From assembly GCF_900102525.1 (NCBI RefSeq), contig NZ_FNBZ01000015.1, positions 1 to 32,795 on the forward strand: a DNA stretch of 32,795 nucleotides. The letters run 5' to 3'. The position numbers were made by a program, and so were the translations under genes. This document shows positions 15,118 to 23,241 of this stretch, piece after piece. Each line of letters opens with the position of its first letter. Position 1 is the stretch's first letter. Under the pieces are notes generated by a model. The model saw only the letters and a program-made list of their open reading frames with translations, ran no database searches and was not told where the DNA came from. This DNA is from Allobosea robiniae (GTDB lineage Bacteria > Pseudomonadota > Alphaproteobacteria > Rhizobiales > Beijerinckiaceae).

Positions 15118-15942
15118 ATGGCTACCAAGACAGATCCTCTCGTCCATATGGGCACCATCACGGGCGGGGAGGCGCGCGAGCTGCTCCAGTCCAATCCGGT
15201 GATCCTGCTGCCGATGGGCAGCCACGAGGACCAGGGTCCGCATGCGCCGATGGGCGACTACCTGCTGGCCGAAAAGATCGCCGAGCTTGCCGCCCTGCAG
15301 GCGAGCAAGGCCGGCACGCGCACGCTGGTCGCGCCGGTGCTGCCCTATGGCGGGGCGGACTGGTTCGGCCCGATGATCGGCGGCATCGCCATCTCGCAGA
15401 GCACGCTGACGGCCGTGATCGCCGAGATGGTCGACTCGCTGCATCGCAACGGCCTGACCCGGATCATCGTGATCAACGGCCATGGCGGCAATGTCGGCCC
15501 GATCTCCGAGGTCGCGCGCGAGCTCTACCAGCGCGAGCGCATCGTGCTGCCGAGCCTCTATCTCTGGCGCATCGCCTACGGCATGCTGCCGGGCATCGTC
15601 GGCGCCGAGACGTCGGCGAAGGTCTCCGGCCATGGCGCCGACCCGCTGACCAGCCTCGGCCTGCACCTCTTCCCCGAGTTGATCCGCAAGGACCTCATCC
15701 CGGCCGGCAAGCCGATGAAGCGCGATCCCATCCTCGACCTGCCCTTCACGGGCCTGGGTACCGCGAGCTTCGACGGCGCCGAAGTGGGGGTGCCGCACGA
15801 ATACGACGAGGTCTATCATGACGGCGTCGGCAAGGGCGATCCGACGCTCTGCTCGGCCGAGACGGGGGCGAAGCTGGCGGAGAAGCTGAGCGATGTCGTC
15901 GCGCGCTTCGTGGCCCATTTCGCCGCCAAGATTCCGGCCTGA
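15118..15942 (+). CDS. Creatininase-family amidohydrolase
   Basis: A 274-residue cytoplasmic member of the creatininase (creatinine amidohydrolase) fold, which hydrolyses cyclic or linear amides with two metal ions. Family motifs are LLPMGSHEDQGPHAPMGDYL with candidate ligands Glu37, His42 and Asp47; INGHGGNVG with His122; and SGHGADPLTS. The length matches the family (about 240-270). AAGGAAGG precedes the ATG. It sits between two importers in the operon, pointing to an imported amide substrate. The family includes creatininase, a mycofactocin peptidase and formamidopyrimidine deformylases, so creatinine itself is not implied; no creatinase or sarcosine oxidase gene is nearby. Confidence 0.87.
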   Translation: MATKTDPLVHMGTITGGEARELLQSNPVILLPMGSHEDQGPHAPMGDYLLAEKIAELAALQASKAGTRTLVAPVLPYGGADWFGPMIGGIAISQSTLTAVIAEMVDSLHRNGLTRIIVINGHGGNVGPISEVARELYQRERIVLPSLYLWRIAYGMLPGIVGAETSAKVSGHGADPLTSLGLHLFPELIRKDLIPAGKPMKRDPILDLPFTGLGTASFDGAEVGVPHEYDEVYHDGVGKGDPTLCSAETGAKLAEKLSDVVARFVAHFAAKIPA

Positions 15943-15961
15943 GCTGACAGCTCGCTAACCA

Positions 15962-15976
15962 GCCGCCCGAGGCGGC
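15962..15976 (+). other. Small intercistronic hairpin
   Basis: GCCGCC-CGA-GGCGGC forms a 6-bp stem with a 3-base loop in the 54-bp gap before the next binding-protein gene. There is no T-run, so RNA processing, stability or pausing is more likely than full termination. Confidence 0.3.
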
Positions 15977-15996
15977 GTCACAGCAGGAGTTATCCC

Positions 15997-17052
15997 ATGC
16001 TCACCCGCCGCCTCGTCATCCAGTCCGGCCTCGCCACGATCGCGATGCCGGCCGTTCTCCGGGCGCAGACACTCTCGGGGCAGATCACGCTGATGTCCTA
16101 TGCGGGCATCTTCCAGGACAACTACACCAAGGCGGTGATCGAGCCGTTCCAGCAGGCGCATCCGGGCGTGAAGGTGAACTTCGTGCCCGGCGGCTCCTCG
16201 GCCCAGATGGTCGGCAGCGTGCGAGCGCAGAAGGCCGATCCGCAGACCGACGTGGTGATCATGGACGTCACCACCTCGAGCATCGGCAATCTCGAGGGCC
16301 TGTTCGAGAAGCTGACGCCCGCCGATTTCCCGGTGCTGAACGAGCTCCTGCCGGAGGCACGCGCGGCCGGCGGTGAATTCGGCCCGGCGGTGACCTTCGA
16401 CCATCTCGTGATCGTCCAGGACGCGGCGCTCAGCCCCCAGATCGCCAAGCTCGCCGATCTCTGGCGCCCGGATCTCAAGGGCCATATCGCGCTCGCCGCG
16501 CCGCCGAACATCCAGGGCCTGGCGCTGACGGCAATGACCGAGAAGATGGAGGGCGGCGACTACCGCAAGTCGATCGACGCCGCGATGAAGAAGCTGAAGG
16601 AGCTCGCGCCGGGCGTGAAGACCTTCGACCCCAACCCGGACGGTTATTCGCTGATCCTGAACGGCGTGGCGAAGGTCGCGACCGGCTGGAATGCGCGGGC
16701 CCAGCTCTATTCCGACCAGACCGGCGGCAAGATCAATGCGCTGCTGCCGCCCGAGGGCTCGGTCTTCCAGGTCAACACGATCAACCTGACGGCCGGCTCG
16801 AAGAACCGCGCTGCAGCGGCGGCTTTCGTCGCGCATGCGCTGTCGCAGGGCCCGCAGAAGGCCTTCACCGAGCGGATGTTCTATGCGCCGACCAATGCCA
16901 AGGCCGATATCGATGCCAAGGCGCTGGCGCGCACCGCCGCCTCGCCGGAGAACCGCGCCCGCATGATCCCGGTCGATTGGAACGAGGTCCTGAAGGTGCG
17001 CGACCAGTGGAACAACCGCTGGCGGCGCGAGGTCATCGCGGCGGCACGCTGA
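15997..17052 (+). CDS. ABC transporter substrate-binding protein, spermidine/putrescine-iron type (PotD/FbpA-like)
   Basis: A 351-residue periplasmic binding protein of the PotD/FbpA-like group. The leader TRRLVIQSGLATIAMPAVLR has twin arginines and a hydrophobic core, with cleavage probably near residue 23. The mature start LSGQITLMSYAGIFQDNYTK and the central DVVIMDVTTSSIGNLEG are typical of this group. AGGAG lies upstream. It is followed by its own ATPase and two permeases, making a complete importer of a class different from the Dpp-type set ahead of it. The ligand cannot be read from sequence. The tyrosine ligands of iron-binding FbpA are not obvious, so I favour a small organic cation or amide over iron. 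Confidence 0.9.
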   Translation: MLTRRLVIQSGLATIAMPAVLRAQTLSGQITLMSYAGIFQDNYTKAVIEPFQQAHPGVKVNFVPGGSSAQMVGSVRAQKADPQTDVVIMDVTTSSIGNLEGLFEKLTPADFPVLNELLPEARAAGGEFGPAVTFDHLVIVQDAALSPQIAKLADLWRPDLKGHIALAAPPNIQGLALTAMTEKMEGGDYRKSIDAAMKKLKELAPGVKTFDPNPDGYSLILNGVAKVATGWNARAQLYSDQTGGKINALLPPEGSVFQVNTINLTAGSKNRAAAAAFVAHALSQGPQKAFTERMFYAPTNAKADIDAKALARTAASPENRARMIPVDWNEVLKVRDQWNNRWRREVIAAAR

Positions 17053-17062
17053 GCGGCAGGCG

Positions 17063-18112
17063 ATGAGCTATCTCGAACTCGCCGGGCTGCAGAAGCGCTA
17101 CGGCAACGCGGTCGCGGTCGACGACGTCTCGCTCTCGGTGGAGCAGGGCGAATCCGTCGCGCTGCTCGGCCCCTCAGGCTGCGGCAAGACCACGACTCTG
17201 CGCATGCTCGCCGGGCTGATCGAACCAAACCGCGGCACGATGACGCTCGACGGCAGCGAGATCACCAGGCTGCCGGCTCATAAGCGCAATATGGGCTATG
17301 TCTTCCAGTCCTATGCGCTGTTCCCGCATCTCTCCGTCGGCCGCAACATCGCCTTCGGCCTGGAAGAGCGCGGCGCCTCGCGCTCCGAAATCGAGAAGCG
17401 CGTCCAGGAAGGGCTGGCGCTGGTCCGACTCGGCGGCCTGGAGCAGCGCCGCCCGAAGGAACTCTCCGGCGGCCAGCAGCAGCGCGTTGCGCTGGCCCGC
17501 GCGCTCGTGATCCAGCCCTCCGTGCTGCTGCTCGACGAATCCCTGTCCAATCTCGACGCCAAGCTGCGCGATGCGATGCGCCACGAGATCCGCTCGATCC
17601 AGCGCACGCTCGGCATCACCACCCTTTTCGTCACGCATGACCAGGTCGAGGCGCTGACGATGTGCGACCGGATCGCCGTGATGCATCGCGGCCGCATCGC
17701 CCAGATCGGCAGCGCCGAGGATATCTACGACCGGCCGGCGACGCGCTTCGTGGCCGAGTTCGTCGGGCGCGCCAATGTGCTGCCGTTGGCGCGCGACGCA
17801 CAGGGCCGCGCGACCGTTTGGGAACAGCTCGTGCCGGTCGAGGCCGCCGAGAATGCCGATCTCTTCGTCCGGCCGCAGCGCATGCGCATCGTGCCGGTTT
17901 CCGAGCCGGCCAGCGGCGATGCAGCGCGACTGACAGGCCGCGTGCTGCGCAGCGTCTTCGTCGGCGACCATGTCGAGGTGCTGGTCGAGGGTGCAGGCGG
18001 GCAGCTCACGGTCGAGATGCCTTCGGGCTCGGCCGCACCGGCCGAGGGCAGCGAGGTCGCGATCGTCTGGCCGCGGGCGGAAAGCCGTGTCTTCGTGCGC
18101 GAGGCGTCATGA
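17063..18112 (+). CDS. ABC transporter ATPase, PotA/FbpC type
   Basis: A 349-residue importer ATPase. Walker A GPSGCGKT is at residues 36-43, the Q-loop is in MGYVFQSYALFPHLSV, signature LSGGQQQR is at about residue 134, Walker B is LLLDESLSNLDAKL and the switch His is in FVTHDQVEA. The Asp-Glu-Ser in Walker B replaces the commoner Asp-Glu-Pro but keeps the catalytic Glu. From about residue 240 a C-terminal TOBE-type domain follows (FVRPQRMRIV, VLRSVFVGDHVEVLVEG). It starts 10 bp after the binding protein and its stop overlaps the next permease by four bases. Confidence 0.92.
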   Translation: MSYLELAGLQKRYGNAVAVDDVSLSVEQGESVALLGPSGCGKTTTLRMLAGLIEPNRGTMTLDGSEITRLPAHKRNMGYVFQSYALFPHLSVGRNIAFGLEERGASRSEIEKRVQEGLALVRLGGLEQRRPKELSGGQQQRVALARALVIQPSVLLLDESLSNLDAKLRDAMRHEIRSIQRTLGITTLFVTHDQVEALTMCDRIAVMHRGRIAQIGSAEDIYDRPATRFVAEFVGRANVLPLARDAQGRATVWEQLVPVEAAENADLFVRPQRMRIVPVSEPASGDAARLTGRVLRSVFVGDHVEVLVEGAGGQLTVEMPSGSAAPAEGSEVAIVWPRAESRVFVREAS

Positions 18113-18951
18113 CCGCCTCGCGCCGCCTGCCGCTGCTGCTGATCCCGGCGACGCTGTTCCTGCTCGTCATCTATGTCTGGCCGTCTCTGGGGCTGTTCCG
18201 CAACGCCTTCAACGAGGTCGGGCCGACTGGCGGGATGATCGAGGCCTGGTCGCTGGAGACCTGGCGCGCGACCTTCCATGACAGCTTTACCTTCGAACTG
18301 ACGCTGAATTCGCTCTGGCTCTCGTCGGTCTCGACGCTGATCGCGCTCTGCCTCGCCTATCCCGTCTCGCTCTTTCTGTTCCGTACCGATTCCCGTTTCC
18401 GTGGGCTGCTCGCCGTCGTCGCGATCATGCCGATGCTGGTCTCCGGTGTGGTGCGCGTCTTCGGCTGGCTCGCCATTCTCGGCGATCGCGGACTGGTCAA
18501 TACGACGCTACAATCGCTCGGCCTGATCTCGACGCCCTTGAAGCTCGTCTTCAACTGGACCGGCGTCACCATCGGCCTCGCCGAGAGCATCATGCCCTAT
18601 ATGATCCTGGCGCTGCTCGCCGGCTTCGGCCGGCTCGACCGCACGCTGGAGGAAGCCGCGCGCTCGCTCGGCGCTTCGCCGTTCCGCACCTTCCGGCGCA
18701 TCACCTTGCCGCTCAGCCTGCCGGCGATCGCGCTCGCGGCGGGTTTGGGCTTCGTGCTGTCGATGTCGGCCTATATCACGCCCAAGCTTTTGGGCGGCGG
18801 GCGCGTCTTCGTGCTGGCGACCGAGATATTCGAGCAGGCGACGACCAACACGAACTGGCCCGTTGCGGCTGTGTTGGCGATCTACACCCTCGTCCTGCTG
18901 CTCGCCCTGCTTGTGGTCTCCAATCTGGTGGCGCGGAGGCTGCAGCGATGA
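18109..18951 (+). CDS. ABC transporter permease, PotB type
   Basis: A 280-residue inner-membrane permease. The first helix is LLLIPATLFLLVIYVWPSLG, further hydrophobic segments follow, and the EAA loop is LEEAARSLGASPFRTFRRIT. The start is the ATG within the preceding ATGA overlap. The same frame is open much further upstream, to 17662, but only as an arginine-rich shadow of the ATPase gene. Its stop again overlaps the next permease by four bases. It forms a heterodimeric channel with that PotC-type subunit. Confidence 0.92.
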   Translation: MTASRRLPLLLIPATLFLLVIYVWPSLGLFRNAFNEVGPTGGMIEAWSLETWRATFHDSFTFELTLNSLWLSSVSTLIALCLAYPVSLFLFRTDSRFRGLLAVVAIMPMLVSGVVRVFGWLAILGDRGLVNTTLQSLGLISTPLKLVFNWTGVTIGLAESIMPYMILALLAGFGRLDRTLEEAARSLGASPFRTFRRITLPLSLPAIALAAGLGFVLSMSAYITPKLLGGGRVFVLATEIFEQATTNTNWPVAAVLAIYTLVLLLALLVVSNLVARRLQR

Positions 18952-19736
18952 CCGGGGCGGGGCGCGTTCTCTCCAGCTTCGCGGCGCTGGTCTATGTGAT
19001 GATCTTGGCGCCGATCGTCGTCGTGGTCATGCTGGCCTTCTCGGCTGACAATTTCATCCTGTTCCCGCCGTCCGGCTATTCGCTGCGCTGGTTCAACCAG
19101 CTCGCCAGCAACGGGCCGCTGCTGACGGCGCTCTGGCTCAGCGTGCGGATCGCGGCGGTGGTGACCTTGCTGTCGCTGGTGGTCGGCGTGCCCGCGGCGC
19201 TTGCCCTGGCGAAAGGCCAGTTCCCGGGCAAGGCGGCGCTGACGGGCTTCTTCCTGGCGCCGCTGCTGTTGCCGACGCTCATTACCGGTCTCGCATTGCT
19301 GCTGTTCTTCTCGCCATTGAAGCTGACGGCGACGCTGCCCGGCCTCGTGCTCGGCCATATGACGGTGACCGTGCCCTTCGTGATCCGGATGATGGCGACG
19401 GCGCTGGCCAACCTGCCGGATGATATCGAGGCTGCCGCGGCCACGCTCGGCGCCACGCCCTGGCGTGTGGTGCGGCGGGTGACGCTGCCCTTGGCGACGC
19501 CCGGCCTGATCGCCTGCGCCTGCCTGTCCTTTCTGCTCTCCTTCGACGAGACGGTGATCTCGCTCTTCATCGCCGGCCCGCGCGCCTCGACCCTGCCGGT
19601 CGAGATGGTGCGCTATGTCGAGGGCCGCACCGATCCGCTCATCGCGGCCCTGTCCGTGGTGCTCATCGTCGCGACGCTTGCCGTCGTTCTCGTGGTCGAA
19701 CGCCTCGTCGGCGTCGCCCGTGCTGTTGGAAAGTAG
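18948..19736 (+). CDS. ABC transporter permease, PotC type
   Basis: A 262-residue permease. The N-terminal helix is LVYVMILAPIVVVVMLAFSA, then the PotC-style FPPSGYSLRWFNQL, and an EAA loop in DDIEAAAATLGATPWRVVRR. The segment SFLLSFDETVISLFIAGP is a typical late-helix marker of PotC proteins. It ends nine bases before the RraA-like gene, so enzyme and transporter genes appear to share one message. Confidence 0.92.
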   Translation: MTGAGRVLSSFAALVYVMILAPIVVVVMLAFSADNFILFPPSGYSLRWFNQLASNGPLLTALWLSVRIAAVVTLLSLVVGVPAALALAKGQFPGKAALTGFFLAPLLLPTLITGLALLLFFSPLKLTATLPGLVLGHMTVTVPFVIRMMATALANLPDDIEAAAATLGATPWRVVRRVTLPLATPGLIACACLSFLLSFDETVISLFIAGPRASTLPVEMVRYVEGRTDPLIAALSVVLIVATLAVVLVVERLVGVARAVGK

Positions 19737-19745
19737 GAGACACTC

Positions 19746-20426
19746 ATGCCCGATTATCGCATCGAAGCCATGCCCGAGCAGCTGCCGGCCGCGCTGGTCG
19801 AGAAGCTGCAGAAGGTCGAGACCGCGACCATCGGCCATTCCCAGCACTGGGGCTTCATGGATCGCCGCATCCAGCCGCTGCTGCGTGGCAAGCGCATCGC
19901 CGCGGCGGCCGTGACACTGGCGATCCCCGGCCAGGATTCGACCCTGCTGCACCATACGCTCGGCCTGTTGCGTCCGGGCGACATCCTTGTCGTCGACCGT
20001 CTCGGCGACGACAAGCACGCCTGCTGGGGCGGCGGCGTCACGGTTGCGGCCAAGGCGGCCGGCGCGGTCGGCGGTATCGTCGATGGACCCTGCACCGACC
20101 TCACCGAGATCGAGGATTCCGATTTTCCGATGTGGTGCCGCGGCATGTCTCCGATCACCACGCGGCTCTACAATCTCGGCGGCACGCTCAACCTGCCGAT
20201 CTCCTGCGGCAATGTCCCGGTCAAGGCAGGCGACGTCATCCTGGCCGACGAATCCGGCGTGCTGGTGCTGCCCCGCGCCGAGGCCGAGGCGATTGCGGAT
20301 GCCGCCATCGCCCGGCAGGAGCGCGGCGAGAAGACGCAGAACCGCGTCAAGCTGGGCGAGAAACTCGGCGACATCTCCGGCGCGACCAAGATGGTGCTCG
20401 ACGCCATCGCGGCGGCAAAGGGCTGA
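19746..20426 (+). CDS. RraA-fold protein (4-hydroxy-4-methyl-2-oxoglutarate aldolase-like)
   Basis: A 226-residue protein of the RraA / HMG aldolase fold. Recognisable elements are ETATIGHS near the N-terminus, GLLRPGDILVVDRLGDDKHA, GGGVTVAAKAAGAVGGIVDG and PVKAGDVILADESGVLVLP near the C-terminus. In aldolase members the segment after Val-Asp-Gly reads x-x-Arg-Asp, with the Arg binding substrate and the Asp holding the metal. Here it is Asp113-Gly-Pro-Cys-Thr117-Asp118, so the Arg is replaced by Thr while the Asp remains. That argues against ordinary HMG aldolase activity. It could be a lyase, decarboxylase or hydrolase variant for the pathway of this operon. It does not look like the RNase E inhibitor in context. 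Confidence 0.85.
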   Translation: MPDYRIEAMPEQLPAALVEKLQKVETATIGHSQHWGFMDRRIQPLLRGKRIAAAAVTLAIPGQDSTLLHHTLGLLRPGDILVVDRLGDDKHACWGGGVTVAAKAAGAVGGIVDGPCTDLTEIEDSDFPMWCRGMSPITTRLYNLGGTLNLPISCGNVPVKAGDVILADESGVLVLPRAEAEAIADAAIARQERGEKTQNRVKLGEKLGDISGATKMVLDAIAAAKG

Positions 20427-20437
20427 AGAGGCCAATC

Positions 20438-22114
20438 ATGAACGCTCCCGTCCCCGTCCCGCGCGTCGCCGATTTCACCTGCGAGAAGAAGCCGGCGAGC
20501 GGCTCGCGCGGCATGGTCGTCACCAATCATCCGCTCGCTTCGGCGGCGGGCGCGCAGATCCTGCTCGCCGGCGGCAACGCCATCGATGCGGCCGTCGCCT
20601 CGCTCTTCGCGCTGACGGTGGCCGAGCCGATGATGGTCGGCATTCTCGGCGGGGGCCTGAGCCATATTCGGCTCGCCGACGGGCGCCATGTCGTGATCGA
20701 CAATCTCTCGACCGCGCCGGGCAAGGCGACGGCCGACATGTATGATTGCCTGTCCGACGAGATCGGCAAGCAGCGCGACACGCGCGACCGCGAGAATGTG
20801 GTCGGGGCCAAGGCGGTCGCGGTTCCCGGCGCGCTGAAGGGCTGGTGCGAGGCGCTCGCCCGCTTCGGCACGCTGACGCTCGCCGATGTTCTCCAGCCGG
20901 CGATCGGACTGGCGGAGCGCGGCTTCGTCGTCACGCCCTATCTCTCGAACTGCATCACCGACAATGCCGCCGACCTCGCCCGCGATCCCGGCCTCGCGGC
21001 GATGCTGCTGCCGGGCGGCAAGCCGCTTCAGCCGGGCATGCGCCTCGTCCAGTCCGACTATGCCGCGAGCCTGAAGCTGATCGCGGCGGAGGGACCTGAG
21101 GCGCTCTATGGCGGGAAGCTCGGGCGGGCACTGACCGATTACATGGCGGCCCATGGCGGGCTGATCGACCAGGCCGATCTCGCGAACTATAAGATCGAAC
21201 TGCGCGAGCCGATCCGCGGCTCCTATCGCGGCTACGAGATTATTGGCCCGCCGCCGCCCTCGTCCTCGGGGGTGCACATCACGCAGATGCTCAACATTCT
21301 CGAAGGCTACGATATCGGCGCGCTCGGCTTCGGCTCGACGGACGCCGTGCACCTGCTTGCCGAGGCCCTGAAGATCGCCTTTGCCGACCGCGCCGTGGCG
21401 ACCGCGGATCCGGCCTTCGTCAAGGTCCCGGTCGCGAGACTGATCGACAAGGCCTATGCCGACGAGCGCCGCGCCCTGATCGAGATGGGGCAGGCCAAGA
21501 GCTGGACGGCCGGGCTCTCCGGCGGCGAATCCGCCGACACCACCCATGTCACCGTCGCGGATGCCATGGGCAATGTCGTCAGCGCGACGCAGACGATCAA
21601 CGGGCTATTCGGCGCCTGCGTGCAGATCCCCGGCACCGGCATGATCGCCAACAACTACATGTACAACTTCGACCCGCATCCCGGCCGCGCGCTCTCGATC
21701 GCGCCGGGCAAGCGGGTCTTCACCTCGATGGCGCCGATGATGGCGTTGAAGGACGGCCGGATCGCCTTTGCGCTCGGCCTGCCCGGCGCCTTGCGCATCT
21801 TCCCCTCGGCGCTGCAGGCGATCGTCAACCTGATCGACCACCGCATGAGCCTGCAGGAGGCGGTCGAGGGTCCGCGCGTCTGGACCGAGGGCGGCGTGCT
21901 CGAACTCGAGGAAGCCATCCCCGAGGCCGTGGCGCAGGCACTGGTCGCGCGTGGCCATAAGGTCGTGCGCTCGCCGCGCGTCGCCGGCGGCATGAATGCC
22001 ATCTCCTTCAATCCGGACGGCACCTTGACCGGCGCCGCCTGCTGGCGCGCCGACGGCACGCCCGTCGCCATCTCCGGCGGGCTCGCCCGCGCCGGCGCCC
22101 GCTTCACCATCTGA
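20438..22114 (+). CDS. Gamma-glutamyltransferase-family hydrolase, no signal peptide
   Basis: A 558-residue Ntn-hydrolase of the gamma-glutamyltranspeptidase family, which is made as a precursor and cleaved before a Thr that becomes the nucleophile. The processing site is ESADTTHVTV, with Thr368 as the expected nucleophile. The large subunit has GGNAIDAAVASLFALTV, VGILGGGLSHIRL and AVPGALKGW; the small subunit has ATQTINGLFGACVQIPGTG. The N-terminus is hydrophilic with no leader, so unlike secreted GGT it should act in the cytoplasm on imported substrate. At PPPPSSSGVHI the usual SSGG has become SSSG. The start at 20438 is 11 bp after the RraA-like stop; the frame is open earlier but overlaps that gene. 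The real substrate may be any gamma-glutamyl or related amide. Confidence 0.88.
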   Translation: MNAPVPVPRVADFTCEKKPASGSRGMVVTNHPLASAAGAQILLAGGNAIDAAVASLFALTVAEPMMVGILGGGLSHIRLADGRHVVIDNLSTAPGKATADMYDCLSDEIGKQRDTRDRENVVGAKAVAVPGALKGWCEALARFGTLTLADVLQPAIGLAERGFVVTPYLSNCITDNAADLARDPGLAAMLLPGGKPLQPGMRLVQSDYAASLKLIAAEGPEALYGGKLGRALTDYMAAHGGLIDQADLANYKIELREPIRGSYRGYEIIGPPPPSSSGVHITQMLNILEGYDIGALGFGSTDAVHLLAEALKIAFADRAVATADPAFVKVPVARLIDKAYADERRALIEMGQAKSWTAGLSGGESADTTHVTVADAMGNVVSATQTINGLFGACVQIPGTGMIANNYMYNFDPHPGRALSIAPGKRVFTSMAPMMALKDGRIAFALGLPGALRIFPSALQAIVNLIDHRMSLQEAVEGPRVWTEGGVLELEEAIPEAVAQALVARGHKVVRSPRVAGGMNAISFNPDGTLTGAACWRADGTPVAISGGLARAGARFTI

Positions 22115-22140
22115 CCCGATCTTTTCGACTGGACCATCCC

Positions 22141-23106
22141 ATGCCCGAGACCATCTGCCTCCTCGACATGACCACGCCCGAGCGGGCCGACCGCCTGCGC
22201 GAATTCCTGCCGGATGGCTTCGTGCTGACCCATGGCACCGCCCGCGGCGACGAGCACATGAAGGAGATCATTGCCGAGGCCGATTACGCGATTTCCGGCC
22301 AGGTCGGGGTCTCCGGCGATGTGCTGCGCGCGGCGAAGAAGCTGAAGCTCCTGCATAAATGGGGCGTCGGCTACGACAATATCGATATCGAGACGGCCAA
22401 GGAGCTCGGCATCAAGGTCGCCCGCACGACCGGCTCCAATGCGGTCGCCGTCTCCGAATTTGCGCTCGGCCTGACGATCTCGACGCTCCGCCTGATCGCC
22501 TATGGCAATGCCGAGCTGAAGAAGGGCAACTGGCGCACGGGCCAATTGCCGTCCGACACCTATACGCTCTCGGGCAAAACGGTCGGCGTCGTCGGTTTTG
22601 GCGCGATCGGCAAGAATTTCGCCAAGCTTCTGAAAGGCTTCGGCTGTACTATCCTCTACAGCAAGCGCACCCCGCTCGATGCCGCCGAGGAAGCGACGCT
22701 GGGCGTCAAGCATGCCTCGATGGAGGAGATCCTGACGCAGGCCGACGTCGTCTCGCTGCATTGCCCGCTGACACCGGAAACCAAGGACCTGATCGACCTC
22801 GCGGCGCTCAGGAAGATGAAGAAGACGGCGGTGCTGATCAATTGCGCGCGTGGCGGCGTCGTCAACGAGACCGATCTCGTCACGGCGCTGCGGGCGAAGG
22901 AGATCGCGGGGGCGGCGATGGATGTCTACGAGATCGAGCCGCTGCCGGCGGACAGCCAGTTGCTCACGCTGGACAACCTTGTGACGACCCCGCATCTCGC
23001 CGCCATGGCGTCCGACAATTTCGCGCCGGTGGTGAAGCGTATGTTCGCCAACATGCAGCACGTCTCGCGCGGCGAGCCGGTGCCGCCGCTCGATCTGGTG
23101 GTGTAA
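22141..23106 (+). CDS. D-2-hydroxyacid dehydrogenase (NAD(P)-dependent)
   Basis: A 321-residue member of the D-isomer-specific 2-hydroxyacid dehydrogenase family. The Rossmann motif is GFGAIG at residues 152-157 (VVGFGAIGKNFAKLLKGFG). The catalytic triad is in place: Arg237 in NCARGGVVNE, Glu266 in DVYEIEPLP and His285 in TTPHLAAM. The residue about 20 after the glycine motif is in YSKRTP, with Arg after Lys, which hints at NADP(H) use. Members interconvert 2-oxoacids and D-2-hydroxyacids (glycerate, glyoxylate, phosphoglycerate and others); the exact substrate is not readable. It is the last gene of the ten-gene run and is followed by a palindromic element. Confidence 0.88.
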   Translation: MPETICLLDMTTPERADRLREFLPDGFVLTHGTARGDEHMKEIIAEADYAISGQVGVSGDVLRAAKKLKLLHKWGVGYDNIDIETAKELGIKVARTTGSNAVAVSEFALGLTISTLRLIAYGNAELKKGNWRTGQLPSDTYTLSGKTVGVVGFGAIGKNFAKLLKGFGCTILYSKRTPLDAAEEATLGVKHASMEEILTQADVVSLHCPLTPETKDLIDLAALRKMKKTAVLINCARGGVVNETDLVTALRAKEIAGAAMDVYEIEPLPADSQLLTLDNLVTTPHLAAMASDNFAPVVKRMFANMQHVSRGEPVPPLDLVV

Positions 23107-23115
23107 GGCTTACGT

Positions 23116-23217
23116 GTCATTCTCGGGCGAAGCGAAGCGCAGACCCGAGAATCTCAGGCAGGAAGGGTGCCGGAGCCTCCTCCGGCACGAGATGCTCGGG
23201 TCAAGCCCGAGCATGAC
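23116..23217. repeat. Palindromic three-hairpin intergenic element
   Basis: A 102-bp element bounded by inverted ends GTCAT (23116-23120) and ATGAC (23213-23217). Inside are three perfect 9-bp stems: ATTCTCGGG with CCCGAGAAT (23119-23127 and 23144-23152), GTGCCGGAG with CTCCGGCAC (23167-23175 and 23180-23188, 4-base loop), and ATGCTCGGG with CCCGAGCAT (23192-23200 and 23206-23214, 5-base loop). Its position between convergent genes suits a bidirectional transcript end. From memory, similar GTCAT-TCTCGGG palindromes are scattered between genes in Bosea-, Bradyrhizobium- and Methylobacterium-type genomes. Only one copy is in this window. Confidence 0.75.
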
Positions 23218-23241
23218 GGTCAGGCTAGGGCGCGGTGAAGC

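Noticed and set aside
14158..15918. A 586-codon open frame on the minus strand
   Set aside because: It is opposite the permease and creatininase-family genes, has low-complexity Arg/Gln/His composition and no family motif, whereas the plus-strand genes show clear catalytic and EAA motifs.
15118..15942. A creatinine degradation pathway
   Set aside because: Only a creatininase-fold gene is present. No creatinase, sarcosine oxidase or cytosine/creatinine deaminase lies nearby, and the family has many other functions.
18882..20435. A 517-codon open frame on the minus strand
   Set aside because: It is the antisense shadow of the PotC-type permease and RraA-fold genes and has no domain features.
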